From assembly GCF_013839425.1 (NCBI RefSeq), contig NZ_JACDNP010000002.1, positions 187,453 to 251,452 of the forward strand: a stretch of DNA of 64,000 bases, written 5' to 3'. Source of the stretch: Halorhabdus salina. Lineage in GTDB: Archaea; Halobacteriota; Halobacteria; Halobacteriales; Haloarculaceae. The notes below the pieces were generated by a model, which saw only the letters and a list, made by a program, of their open reading frames with translations, was not told where the DNA came from and ran no database searches. Of this stretch, positions 44,691 to 52,928 are shown in pieces. A program made the translations under genes and the position numbers. Positions within the stretch are counted from its first letter, which is position 1. Every line of letters starts with the position of its first letter.

Positions 44691-45713
44691 TCAGTTCGTT
44701 TGCTCGGCAGTATCCGTCCTGTCGGGCGATCGCCCGACCCCCGATCCGAGCACCCGCCGAACTCGATCTGGGACCTCGCCCGTGACGGTCGGGAAGCGAT
44801 CGCGGAACAGAAAACCCGATCCCTGGAGGGACGACCCCGACGTGAGCGCATCAAAGACGGCGAGACTCGCCGCCCGATCCGACCGGAGCGTCGCGCCGTA
44901 GCCGATCAGGCCGCCACGGACCACCTGCCCGCTCGGGAGTTGGTAGGTGGTCGTCGAATACCACTCCTCGACGTGGTCGGGATCGCTGAGATTGATCCGA
45001 TCGGGCAGGGTGAGGAAGTCATAGCCTCGCTCGACGGCCATGTTCCGGTAGGCGAAGGCAGCGTCGAGCCCGCCGGTTTCGAACTGACCCACCAGTCCTG
45101 TCGCGGGATAGGTCTGCTTTCGCTGGGGAATCCGCTCACGAAGGTCCGACGCGTCGTCGTACAGCCGGGTAGCGAGTTCCAGGGCGAACAGCGTCCGGTA
45201 ACCCAGCGGCCCCAGATCGGGATCGACCCGTCCGAGGTCGACCGAACCGGCGAGCAGCGGTTCGTACCACCGGTCGGGGCCGGCCGCCTCGATCCGCCGC
45301 CCGCCGGGTGAATTGGCGTCGTAAGCGAGCACGACGGCATTGCTCGCGAAGACGACGTGCCAGGGCACCGGGAGTGTCTCCTCGAACACCGCGGGGTCCG
45401 CCACGACGACGATGTCGGGATCACGTTGGCCCTCAGCGACCAGCCGGGCGACGGTCATCGAGCCGTGACACTCGATGTGAACGGGGACGTCGACGGCGGG
45501 CCGGAGTTCGGTTTCGAGGGCGTGCTGGAGGCTCCCCGCCGCGAGGATCGAGACCGGCGCGGTCGATTCACCGCCCTGGTAGAGCCCGTACCCCGCGATC
45601 CCCGCCAGTCCGGCCCCACCGACCGCGCCCAGGAACGCACGACGGGAGAACCGGCTGCCGGCCGCCTGATCCGCTGACCCCTCCGTTCCTCGGCGTTGTT
45701 TCATCGAAGACAT
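44691..45713 (-). CDS. wtpA: tungstate/molybdate ABC transporter substrate-binding protein
   Basis: A 340-residue exported protein. A twin-arginine signal (SRFSRRAFLGAVGGAGLAGIAGYG, about residues 16-40) precedes the mature type II binding protein, with VSILAAGSLQHALETELRP, HGSMTVARLVAEGQRDPDIVVVADPAVF and GLDAAFAYRNMAVERGYDFLTLP. The anion is held by serine/aspartate residues in WtpA/ModA. ATG 45713 (MSSMKQRR) or 45704 is the plausible start; the frame further upstream overlaps the regulatory region. It is the first gene of wtpABC and divergent from the ModE-type regulator. Confidence 0.85.
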   Translation of the reverse strand: MSSMKQRRGTEGSADQAAGSRFSRRAFLGAVGGAGLAGIAGYGLYQGGESTAPVSILAAGSLQHALETELRPAVDVPVHIECHGSMTVARLVAEGQRDPDIVVVADPAVFEETLPVPWHVVFASNAVVLAYDANSPGGRRIEAAGPDRWYEPLLAGSVDLGRVDPDLGPLGYRTLFALELATRLYDDASDLRERIPQRKQTYPATGLVGQFETGGLDAAFAYRNMAVERGYDFLTLPDRINLSDPDHVEEWYSTTTYQLPSGQVVRGGLIGYGATLRSDRAASLAVFDALTSGSSLQGSGFLFRDRFPTVTGEVPDRVRRVLGSGVGRSPDRTDTAEQTN

Positions 45714-45721
45714 AACAGCGA

Positions 45722-45758
45722 TATGTCCCCTGAGACATAACGGTTGTGTCGAACACAA
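45722..45758. promoter_or_regulatory. two palindromes between wtpA and modE: candidate ModE operators
   Basis: TATGTCCCCTGAGACATA (45722-45739, 6-bp arms, 6-nt spacer) and TTGTGTCGAACACAA (45744-45758, 6-bp arms, 3-nt spacer) lie side by side 9-45 nt upstream of the wtpA start. The ModE-like gene begins 60 nt further on in the opposite direction. Both share a TGTC/GACA or TGT/ACA half-site and cover the wtpA promoter position, consistent with metal-dependent repression. Confidence 0.6.
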
Positions 45759-45818
45759 GAGTCGCCCACCACGTCCTGCGTCGACAGGGCTTTGGGCTGG
45801 CCCAGAGAAGTCAAGGAT

Positions 45819-46499
45819 ATGGACGCGGGCTTTTCGGCCCATCTGCAGATCGATGGGATTACTTTCGACGGCGAGGATGCCGCCCTCTTGCGGGCGATCG
45901 ACGAGCAGGCGTCACTGAACGCCGCGGCCGACGCGCTGGGGCGCTCGTACTCGCGGGCTCACAATCGCGTGACGAAACTCGAAGACGCCGTGGGCTCGCT
46001 GGTCGAGCGCTGTCGCGGTGGTGCCGACGGCGGCGGTAGCGAACTCACCGAAGACGCTCGGGACTTACTGCGACAGTTTGCCCGGTTACAGGCCGCCATG
46101 GAGGGAACTGCCCGGACCGAGGAGGTGGCGATCGCGGGTCGCGTCCTCGACCGTGACGGCGAACTCGCCAGCGTCGAGACGGCCGCCGGGACGGTTCGCG
46201 CGCTGCTGTTCGAGGACGCAACGGACGTGGACGTGCTGTTCCGGGCCGACGCCATCACGCTCCACCGCCCGGACACGGCCCCGCCGGCCGCCGATACGAG
46301 CGCTCGAAACCGCTTTTCGGGGACCGTCAGCGCGATCGATTCGGGCGAGGTCATCGCCGACGTGGCCGTCGACATCGCGCCCGATCTGGCCCTCGAGGTG
46401 ACTGTCACGCAAACCAGTGTCGCGAACCTGGGGCTGGAGCCGGGCGTCGCTGTCGTCGCGGCGTTCAAGGCGGCCGCGACGCGGGCCGTCCCGCGCTAG
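45819..46499 (+). CDS. ModE-type transcriptional regulator with TOBE domain
   Basis: A 226-residue protein: LysR/ModE-type HTH (DGEDAALLRAIDEQASLNAAADALGRSYSRAHNRVTKLEDAVG, residues 13-55 and beyond) and a C-terminal pair of TOBE/MOP-like modules (RNRFSGTVSAIDSGEVIADVAVDIAPDLALEVTVTQTSVANLGLEPGVAVVAAFKA), which bind molybdate or tungstate. It probably represses wtpABC when the oxyanion is plentiful. The start MDAGFSAHL at 45819 begins the family pattern; a longer frame from 45744 would read through the operator. Confidence 0.85.
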   Translation: MDAGFSAHLQIDGITFDGEDAALLRAIDEQASLNAAADALGRSYSRAHNRVTKLEDAVGSLVERCRGGADGGGSELTEDARDLLRQFARLQAAMEGTARTEEVAIAGRVLDRDGELASVETAAGTVRALLFEDATDVDVLFRADAITLHRPDTAPPAADTSARNRFSGTVSAIDSGEVIADVAVDIAPDLALEVTVTQTSVANLGLEPGVAVVAAFKAAATRAVPR

Positions 46500-46515
46500 T
46501 GGCTTCGAACGACCC

Positions 46516-48498
46516 TCACTCTTCGAACTTCTGGAGCAGTTCCGCGTAGAACCCCTCGCCCTCGCTATCGGCCAGTTTCTCGACGATCAACTCCGGCGTC
46601 GATCGGGCCAGCGTGTCTTTTCGCGGCGTCCGATCGACCTGCAACTCGCCGTCTTCCAGCCCGAGTGCCTGAATACCGTCGACGCCGATTTCGCGATCGG
46701 CGGTCTCTCTAATCTCCCGGGCGAGGTGAGAGACGAACACGGCGGTCTGGTCGCGCTCAGCGAGGGCTTCGAGAATGCCAGCCATGATCTTCGCGCTCGC
46801 GCCTGGTTCGGTGATGCTCTCTAGCTCGTCGACCAGCACGAGCGTCTCTCGCTCGTCGGCGGCCTCGGTGACGAGGTCGCCGAACGACCGGAGCGTGCTC
46901 TCGAAGGCCCCGGCATCCAGGGTCCCCTGGGTCTTGGCGTGATAATGGAGCGTGTCGAATCGCCTGACTCGTGCCCGGTCGGCGGGTACCGGCAGCCCCA
47001 TGTGCGTAAGGATCACGACCAGGGCAACCAGGTCCAGCGTCGAAGTTTTCCCGCCGCTGTTGACACCCGAGAGGAGCCGTACGCCCCCAACGGCATAATC
47101 GACAGGTTCGACGTCCGCGATCCCGACATCAAGCAGCGGCGACCGTCCCCCCTCGATCGTGATCCCGTCACCGCCGAGCTCGGGCAGCGTCGCTTCGAAG
47201 TCAGCGGCAAAGCGAGCGATCGCCAGTTCGACATCCAGTTCGAGCGCGCCGTCGACGAGTGACTCGGCAGGCTCGCGCATCGACGCCAGGTCGTTGGCCA
47301 GGTCGGTCTTGAGCCGCTCGGCTCGTCGATCACGCGCGGTCGTGAGTTCTTCACGGAGGCGGGAAACGACGCTCTCCTCGCGCTCGACGGGAAACGTGGG
47401 TTCGTCCGGGAACGCCCGCCGCGCGATGTCAGCCACGTCCCGCAACGCGAGGACGTCGATCACGTGCTCGCGGGCCGCCTCGACGGCGTCGTCGTACTCG
47501 TCGGCCAGTTCCCGGGAGAGCACCTCGTCGACCCCCGCACCGCGTTCGACGAGCGACAGCAGGTCAGCCCCCTCGATGGTGACGTCCTGGGCCTCGATCG
47601 CCTCTCTGAGCCGGTCGTTGGCGACCGATTCGGCCTCGCTCATCGCGGCATCGAGGTCATCGACGGCCGTCTGGAGTCGCCCCAGTTCGTCGTCGCCGGT
47701 CGGTGTCCCTTCCTCGTCCAGCCGATCGAGTGCGGTTTCGAGCGTGTCTAGCTCACAGGGCGCCCCAAGGTCGGCCGCCCGATGGACGTCGATCGCAGCG
47801 AGCAATCGCTCGCGATTGTGGGCAAAAAAGGCGAGGGGGCGCTCCGGGACGATCGATGCCGGGTCCTCGAGCGCGTCGGGTTCGACGCGAACGTCGCCCT
47901 CGACGTCCACCCCGACAAAGGAGTCATCCAATGCCACGACCGTCGAATACCCGCGGGCGAGTTCCGCCAGGTCGCGACTGTCTTCGATCACCTCGACGCT
48001 CAACTCGGGGATCGCCTCCCGTGCCAGGGCGTAGGTCTCGCCATCAGTGGTCGCGAGACAGCGGTCCCGGACGCGAACGTCGCCCGGGCGTTCGAGTGGG
48101 GCGACGCCCTCTAATGGGGCGAGGACCGAATCGTCGGGATCGCGTTCCATCGCCCGTTCGCTTACCTGACGTACCTCCTCGATCCGACTCTCGCTGGCGC
48201 TGGGATACAACGTCTGCAGGCGGGCAGCGGCGTAGTCGGTGACGGTCCGGTCTTCGAGCAGACCGAGGATCTCCCGGTAGACTTCCTGGGCGCGCGTTGT
48301 CGCGAGGAACTTCCCCTCGTCGTCGTGACGCCGTCGAATCGCTGCCCGGATGATCCGGGCGGCCCGGCCCTCGCCGATCCCTGGTGCGCGAGCGACCCGC
48401 GCGACGTCACCGGCTTCGATCGCGTCGGCGGGATCTTCCAACTCGGCCAGCCGTTCGGCGGTCTTCTCGCCGACGCCCGGGATCGCCCTCAGGTCCAT
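46516..48498 (-). CDS. MutS-family ATPase with N-terminal helix-hairpin-helix
   Basis: A 660-residue protein. Residues 1-55 form two HhH motifs (IPGVGEKTAERLAEL, APGIGEGRAARII), which bind DNA non-specifically. The middle is helical. The C-terminus is a MutS ATPase with Walker A GVNSGGKTST (478-487), Walker B TLVLVDELESITEPGASAKI and the VSHLAREIRETADRE signature. There is no mismatch-recognition domain I and no Smr nuclease domain, so it differs from MutS1 and MutS2. Related archaeal proteins are of unknown function, possibly acting in recombination. It is convergent with the ModE gene (16-nt gap). Confidence 0.8.
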   Translation of the reverse strand: MDLRAIPGVGEKTAERLAELEDPADAIEAGDVARVARAPGIGEGRAARIIRAAIRRRHDDEGKFLATTRAQEVYREILGLLEDRTVTDYAAARLQTLYPSASESRIEEVRQVSERAMERDPDDSVLAPLEGVAPLERPGDVRVRDRCLATTDGETYALAREAIPELSVEVIEDSRDLAELARGYSTVVALDDSFVGVDVEGDVRVEPDALEDPASIVPERPLAFFAHNRERLLAAIDVHRAADLGAPCELDTLETALDRLDEEGTPTGDDELGRLQTAVDDLDAAMSEAESVANDRLREAIEAQDVTIEGADLLSLVERGAGVDEVLSRELADEYDDAVEAAREHVIDVLALRDVADIARRAFPDEPTFPVEREESVVSRLREELTTARDRRAERLKTDLANDLASMREPAESLVDGALELDVELAIARFAADFEATLPELGGDGITIEGGRSPLLDVGIADVEPVDYAVGGVRLLSGVNSGGKTSTLDLVALVVILTHMGLPVPADRARVRRFDTLHYHAKTQGTLDAGAFESTLRSFGDLVTEAADERETLVLVDELESITEPGASAKIMAGILEALAERDQTAVFVSHLAREIRETADREIGVDGIQALGLEDGELQVDRTPRKDTLARSTPELIVEKLADSEGEGFYAELLQKFEE

Positions 48499-48678
48499 CT
48501 ATCGATGTCTCACGGCCCCGCGAGAAAAACCTCACGCCCGTCGACGCTCTGCCAGGCCACTATTTCGACGTGAGCCAGAGGCTTCGCCCAGTGAATCCAC
48601 TGACTCGTCTCCCGGATCCTCCGCGGTCAGGAATTACCGTTCGCAGGTATCGACCCCGAGCGGCCGGTACAGGAGACA

Positions 48679-48852
48679 CTATCGAGTCAATCCAGTTCCG
48701 AGCATGACGACGCCCGCAACCAGTGCGACAGCGCCGACGACCGTCCCCAGGCTTGACAGTGGACCTACAAATACGGCAGCTCCGACGACCCCGAGTACGA
48801 TGCCGATTGCGATACGGACATTTCGATCCAGTAACCCGACGTTTGGCTCCAT
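48679..48852 (-). CDS. small DUF2892-like membrane protein
   Basis: A 57-residue protein, MEPNVGLLDRNVRIAIGIVLGVVGA..., with two hydrophobic helices (about 13-30 and 35-54). The N-terminal N-V-G-x-x-D-R-x-x-R motif followed by two helices is characteristic of DUF2892 (YgaP-type transmembrane domain) proteins. Role unknown. ATG 48852 marks the family start; the longer frame has no similarity. The sequences 48499-48678 and 48853-49007 show no further genes. Confidence 0.75.
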   Translation of the reverse strand: MEPNVGLLDRNVRIAIGIVLGVVGAAVFVGPLSSLGTVVGAVALVAGVVMLGTGLTR

Positions 48853-49007
48853 GCTATCAGGTTGTTCGGTGGCTCCCCTCTTACGTTTTTGGGGAATTCG
48901 GACAATAATACACGCGATATTCGACGCTGTCAATGAAATATTGGATGGGCACTTGCATCACTTACCCAAACTTCCTGCCGATTCTGGGGCCTGTCTCCAG
49001 GTGCAGA

Positions 49008-50762
49008 TCACGGTTCGATCTCGACGTCTCTAAACTCGAAGCGCGCGCCGCCGCTCTCGCTTTCGGTCGCCCGTACCGTCCAGCCGTGGGCGTCGGCGAT
49101 TTCCCTGACGATCGTCAGTCCGAACCCGGTGCCCTCGTCGCGCGTCGTAAAGCCCGGTTCGAACACCTGCTCTCGATTGTCAGCCGGGATACCCGGCCCG
49201 TCGTCTTCGGCGAAGAACCCCTCGCTAGATTCCAGCGTCCCGACGGTGACCGAAACGTCGGCTCCGCCGTGCTCGACCGCGTTGTGGAACAGGTTCTCGA
49301 AGACGTGCTGGAGGCGGTCGCGATCGGCTCGAATCTGTAATGACTCCGGGCCGGACAGCGAGGCGCGGCCGGTCGCTACGGTCTCCCAGCACTGATCGAT
49401 CATCGAATCGACGTCGATCGGTTCGGTCTCCCCGACGGTCTTTCCCTCCCGGGCGAGGGCGAGCGTGTCCTCGATGATGGATTCCATGCGATCGAGCGAC
49501 CGTTCGATCGCCCCAATGTGGTCGTCATTGTCGTATTCGTCGGTGAGGAGCTGGAGTCGTCCCTGGGCGACTGTCAGCGGGTTGCGCAGATCGTGGGAGA
49601 TGACGCTCGCGAACTCCTCGAGACGGTCGACTTCTCGGGTCAACTGTCGTTCCCGTTCCTTGCGCTCGGTGACATCCCGTGCGACACTCAGGATCGCCTC
49701 CTCGCCGAAATACGAGACAAGACTCGACGTGATGTCGACCGGAGTCCGCTCGCCGGTCTTCGTGACGTGGACGGTCTCGAACGTCAAACTCCCCTGTTCG
49801 AAGATTGTCTCGATCCGATCGTCGATGGCTCCCGTCCGGTCAGCCGTATCGATGTCCCACGGTGTCATCCTGAGTAACTCACTCTTCTCGTAGCCCAGTT
49901 GCTCACAGGCGCTCTCGTTGACCGCGAGGAATCGACCGTCCATGTCGTGGACGAACACGGCGTCATTGATCGCGTGAAAGATGTCCTCGAAAGTCTCTAA
50001 CGTCTCTTGTCGCTGTCGTTCCCGTTCCTTGCGCTCGGTGATGTCTTCCATCGACGCGACCACGCCCTGGATCGTGTCTTCCTCGCTCACCAGCGGGAAG
50101 TACCTGACGTCGAGCGCGCGTCCCTCGCCGTCGGGGCCGACTCGCTCGGTCTCGTAGGCGACGGTTTCGCCTGCCAGTGCCCGGTCGACGAGCGGTTTGA
50201 TCTCTGCAAACTGATCAGGGCCGAGGACGTCCGCGATCGATTGCCCTGCGAGTTCTTGCCCCCCGAGGTCGTGGAACTCTCGGTAGTTGCCGTTCGTGAA
50301 CAGGTAGGTATACTCCCGATCGATCGCCGCGAGTACGTTCGTCGAACTCTCGATAGCCTGTTCGTACCGGCGTAGTCGACGCTCGGTTTTGACGCGGTCG
50401 GTCACGTCCGACCCCGAGACGAGCAGCTGCGTGATCTTGTCCCCGTCGTCCCGGAGGCCGCTGACGTGCCACTTGATACAACGCATCTCGCCGTCCGCGG
50501 TTTCGATCGTGTTCTCGTGGACGTCGTATGCGCCGTCCCCGGACTCACGCACCGCCTCAAGCACTCTCTCGAGGCCAATATCGCTGTCTTCGGGCACGAT
50601 CGTCTCGAACCAGTCGGCCCCGCAAAGTGCTTCCCGGTCGTACCCCAGGATCCGACACGCCCGATCGTTGAGACGCCTGACGGTCCCGTCAGCGTCGAGG
50701 ACGACCATGGGCGTGGCCGCCCGTTCGAAGACTGCATCGACTACGCCGTCGTCCGTCGTCAT
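49008..50762 (-). CDS. PAS-domain histidine kinase
   Basis: A 584-residue cytosolic kinase if started at MTTDDGVVDAVFERAA (ATG 50762); frames upstream to 50876 are possible but less convincing. It has three PAS domains (about 8-125, 130-255, 260-375), the H-box FASVISHDLRNPL, and ATPase motifs FENLFHNAVEH, AEDDGPGIPADNREQVFEPGFTT and GTGFGLTIVREIADAHG. No membrane segment and no adjacent response regulator. Haloarchaeal kinases of this HtlD type are usually orphans. The neighbouring LLM gene is on the same strand but separated by about 95 nt. Confidence 0.85.
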   Translation of the reverse strand: MTTDDGVVDAVFERAATPMVVLDADGTVRRLNDRACRILGYDREALCGADWFETIVPEDSDIGLERVLEAVRESGDGAYDVHENTIETADGEMRCIKWHVSGLRDDGDKITQLLVSGSDVTDRVKTERRLRRYEQAIESSTNVLAAIDREYTYLFTNGNYREFHDLGGQELAGQSIADVLGPDQFAEIKPLVDRALAGETVAYETERVGPDGEGRALDVRYFPLVSEEDTIQGVVASMEDITERKERERQRQETLETFEDIFHAINDAVFVHDMDGRFLAVNESACEQLGYEKSELLRMTPWDIDTADRTGAIDDRIETIFEQGSLTFETVHVTKTGERTPVDITSSLVSYFGEEAILSVARDVTERKERERQLTREVDRLEEFASVISHDLRNPLTVAQGRLQLLTDEYDNDDHIGAIERSLDRMESIIEDTLALAREGKTVGETEPIDVDSMIDQCWETVATGRASLSGPESLQIRADRDRLQHVFENLFHNAVEHGGADVSVTVGTLESSEGFFAEDDGPGIPADNREQVFEPGFTTRDEGTGFGLTIVREIADAHGWTVRATESESGGARFEFRDVEIEP

Positions 50763-50856
50763 TACTGGTTGTACGTGACAGACACCCATTAACCTGCCTT
50801 CGCGCTCGTCGCCTCCCGACGTCGTCGGCGAGCGGCGGTCGCTGTCCCGTTCCGTG

Positions 50857-51885
50857 TCACCTGGACGTGAGGCCAATACCTTCAGCCAGTAACTCGTGAG
50901 ATCGCAACGCGTCGTCGTGATCGGCGACGACCTGCTGGATCATTACCTCCTCGACACCGACCCGATCGGCAAGCTGGTCGAGCAATCCAGCGAGCGTTTC
51001 CGGACTCCCCGAGATCGCCCTGGGCCACTCGCCGTCGTCGAGTGTGGCCGGCGTCGGGTCGGGGACGCCCCCAAGCTCGTTGATCGCCGTCTCGACGGTT
51101 GGCGTCGATCCGACGACGCCGCGTGCCATCCGCTGGAATGATGCCTCGGCGACTGCGCGCTTGCGTGCCGCCGCCTCGTCGGTCTCGGCCGCGATGGCGT
51201 TGATCGCGACCATTCCCGCAGGTTCGTCCAGGCCAGCGTCGCTTTCGGCGGGCTGGAAGTGCTCGCGGTACGCCTCGAAGGCCTGTGTCGCAAACCCCGG
51301 GCGGATGAACGCCGCAAAACAGTACCGCAAACCGAGTTCACCCGCGAGCGCCGCACTCGACGGGCTCGACCCGAGTACCCACGGCACGGGCGGCTCCTCG
51401 CCGGAACGTGGAATCTCCAGATCGCTGTACTGGTGCCCGTCGGAAAACTCGTCGTAGAGATGGGAGACGACTGCCTCGATCTTCTCGCGGTGGTCCTCGT
51501 CGGGGTTCTCGACGCGACGGTCGGTCCCGAGCGCGCGATCGGCGGCCGGCGAGCCGTTGGCCCGTCCCAGGCCGGCGTCGATACGACCCGGCGCGAGCCC
51601 GTCCAATGCACCGAAGACCTCGGCGACCTTGTAGGGGCTGTAGTGGTTGAGCAGGACGGCACCCGATCCGAGACGAATCGACTCGGTTTCGGCGGCGAGG
51701 TGGCCGAGGAGGACTTCCGGGGTCGTGCCCGCGAGGGTGTCGCCCATGGCATGGTGTTCAGCGACCCAGAACCGCGAATAGCCGAGTGCTTCGGCCTGCC
51801 GTGCGGCGGCGGCGGTGTTCGCGTAGGCGTCGGTCGCGGTGCCGCCCTCGGGGACCGGCGAAAGGTCTACCAGAGAGAGATCCAT
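50857..51885 (-). CDS. luciferase-like (LLM) flavin-dependent oxidoreductase
   Basis: A 342-residue TIM-barrel F420/FMN-type enzyme: MDLSLVDLSPVPEGGTATDAYANT, GYSRFWVAEHHAMGDTLAGTTPEVLLGHLAAETESIRLGSGAVLLNHYSPYKVAEVFGALDGLAPGRIDAGLGR (parts over residues 35-110), and PWVLGSSPSSAALAGELG. This matches the group-1 bacterial-luciferase-like monooxygenase family without assigned substrate. ATG 51885 is preferred because the family begins with this strand. It is divergent from larE. Confidence 0.88.
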   Translation of the reverse strand: MDLSLVDLSPVPEGGTATDAYANTAAAARQAEALGYSRFWVAEHHAMGDTLAGTTPEVLLGHLAAETESIRLGSGAVLLNHYSPYKVAEVFGALDGLAPGRIDAGLGRANGSPAADRALGTDRRVENPDEDHREKIEAVVSHLYDEFSDGHQYSDLEIPRSGEEPPVPWVLGSSPSSAALAGELGLRYCFAAFIRPGFATQAFEAYREHFQPAESDAGLDEPAGMVAINAIAAETDEAAARKRAVAEASFQRMARGVVGSTPTVETAINELGGVPDPTPATLDDGEWPRAISGSPETLAGLLDQLADRVGVEEVMIQQVVADHDDALRSHELLAEGIGLTSR

Positions 51886-52033
51886 GGGAAGATATCGGGG
51901 ACGCCGCGGGGTAATCGTTCTGGCACCGGCAGGTTCCGGGTACCAATCGTGGCCACTCCGGCCACCGAACGGGGGCAAGGGGGGATGGCCCGGGACAACG
52001 CACTTTTGCGCGTCGAACGGATAACGACGAGCG

Positions 52034-52927
52034 ATGACCACGACCGAGCGGTCGATCGAGGAGAAACTCGCCGCGGTCCGGGCCGATCTGGCCGATCGCG
52101 ACGGTGTCCTGATCGCGTTTTCCGGCGGCGTCGACTCCAGCGTCGTCGCCGCGATCGCCGCCGAGGCTCTCGGCGACGATGCCGTCGCCTGCACCGCCAA
52201 GAGCGAGACCCTCCCCGAGGCCGAACTCGAGGACGCCACACGCGTCGCCGAGGAGATCGGCATTCGCCACGATATCGTCACGTTCTCGGAACTCGATAGC
52301 GAGGCCTTCGTCGAAAACGACGGCGACCGCTGCTATCACTGCCGGTCGATGCGCCTGGAGTCAATGTTCGATCACGCGGCCGAACTCGAGATCGAGACCG
52401 TCTGTGATGGGACCAACGCCGCCGATCCCGGCGACGGCCACCGTCCCGGTCTCGAAGCCGTCGAAGAGCAAGACGCCTACTCGCCACTGCTCGAACACGA
52501 CATCACGAAAGAGGAAGTCCGGGAGATCGCCCGCCACTACGACCTCTCGGTCGCCGACAAACCGTCGATGGCCTGCCTGTCATCGCGGATCCCCACCGGA
52601 CTAGAAGTCACCGAGGAGAAACTGACCCGGATCGAAAAAGCCGAACGCGTCCTCCGAACGTGGGGCTTCGAGCAATTTCGGGTGCGCGATCACGACGGGA
52701 TCGCCCGCATCGAGGTCGGTGAAGACGAACTCGAAGCCGCGCTCGATCCCGACTTCGTCGCCGCGGCCCGTGAGCACATCGGCGATCTGGGTTTCGAGCA
52801 CGTCACGCTGGATCTGGAGGGCTATCAGACAGGGAGTGTGAGTCCGGCGGAAACGGACGAGACGACAGCCGCCAAGCAGGAGACGGACGTGTTTTCGGCT
52901 GAGTACCCGACTGCCGGCGATCAGTAA
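52034..52927 (+). CDS. larE: LarE-type sulfur transferase (PP-loop ATPase) with three cysteines
   Basis: A 297-residue PP-loop protein, SGGVDSS at 30-36, which activates a carboxylated pyridinium dinucleotide by AMP transfer and inserts sulfur to build the nickel-pincer cofactor of lactate racemase. Cysteines C100 and C103 (DRCYHCRSMR) and C181 (KPSMACLSSRIPTG) are all present. In Lactobacillus LarE a single cysteine donates its own sulfur; homologues with this three-cysteine set bind a [4Fe-4S] cluster and act catalytically, so this one probably is of the cluster type. No larB, larC or larA gene is near. The 40-residue C-terminal tail is acidic. It is convergent with tatC (1-nt gap). Confidence 0.85.
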   Translation: MTTTERSIEEKLAAVRADLADRDGVLIAFSGGVDSSVVAAIAAEALGDDAVACTAKSETLPEAELEDATRVAEEIGIRHDIVTFSELDSEAFVENDGDRCYHCRSMRLESMFDHAAELEIETVCDGTNAADPGDGHRPGLEAVEEQDAYSPLLEHDITKEEVREIARHYDLSVADKPSMACLSSRIPTGLEVTEEKLTRIEKAERVLRTWGFEQFRVRDHDGIARIEVGEDELEAALDPDFVAAAREHIGDLGFEHVTLDLEGYQTGSVSPAETDETTAAKQETDVFSAEYPTAGDQ

Positions 52928-52928
52928 C

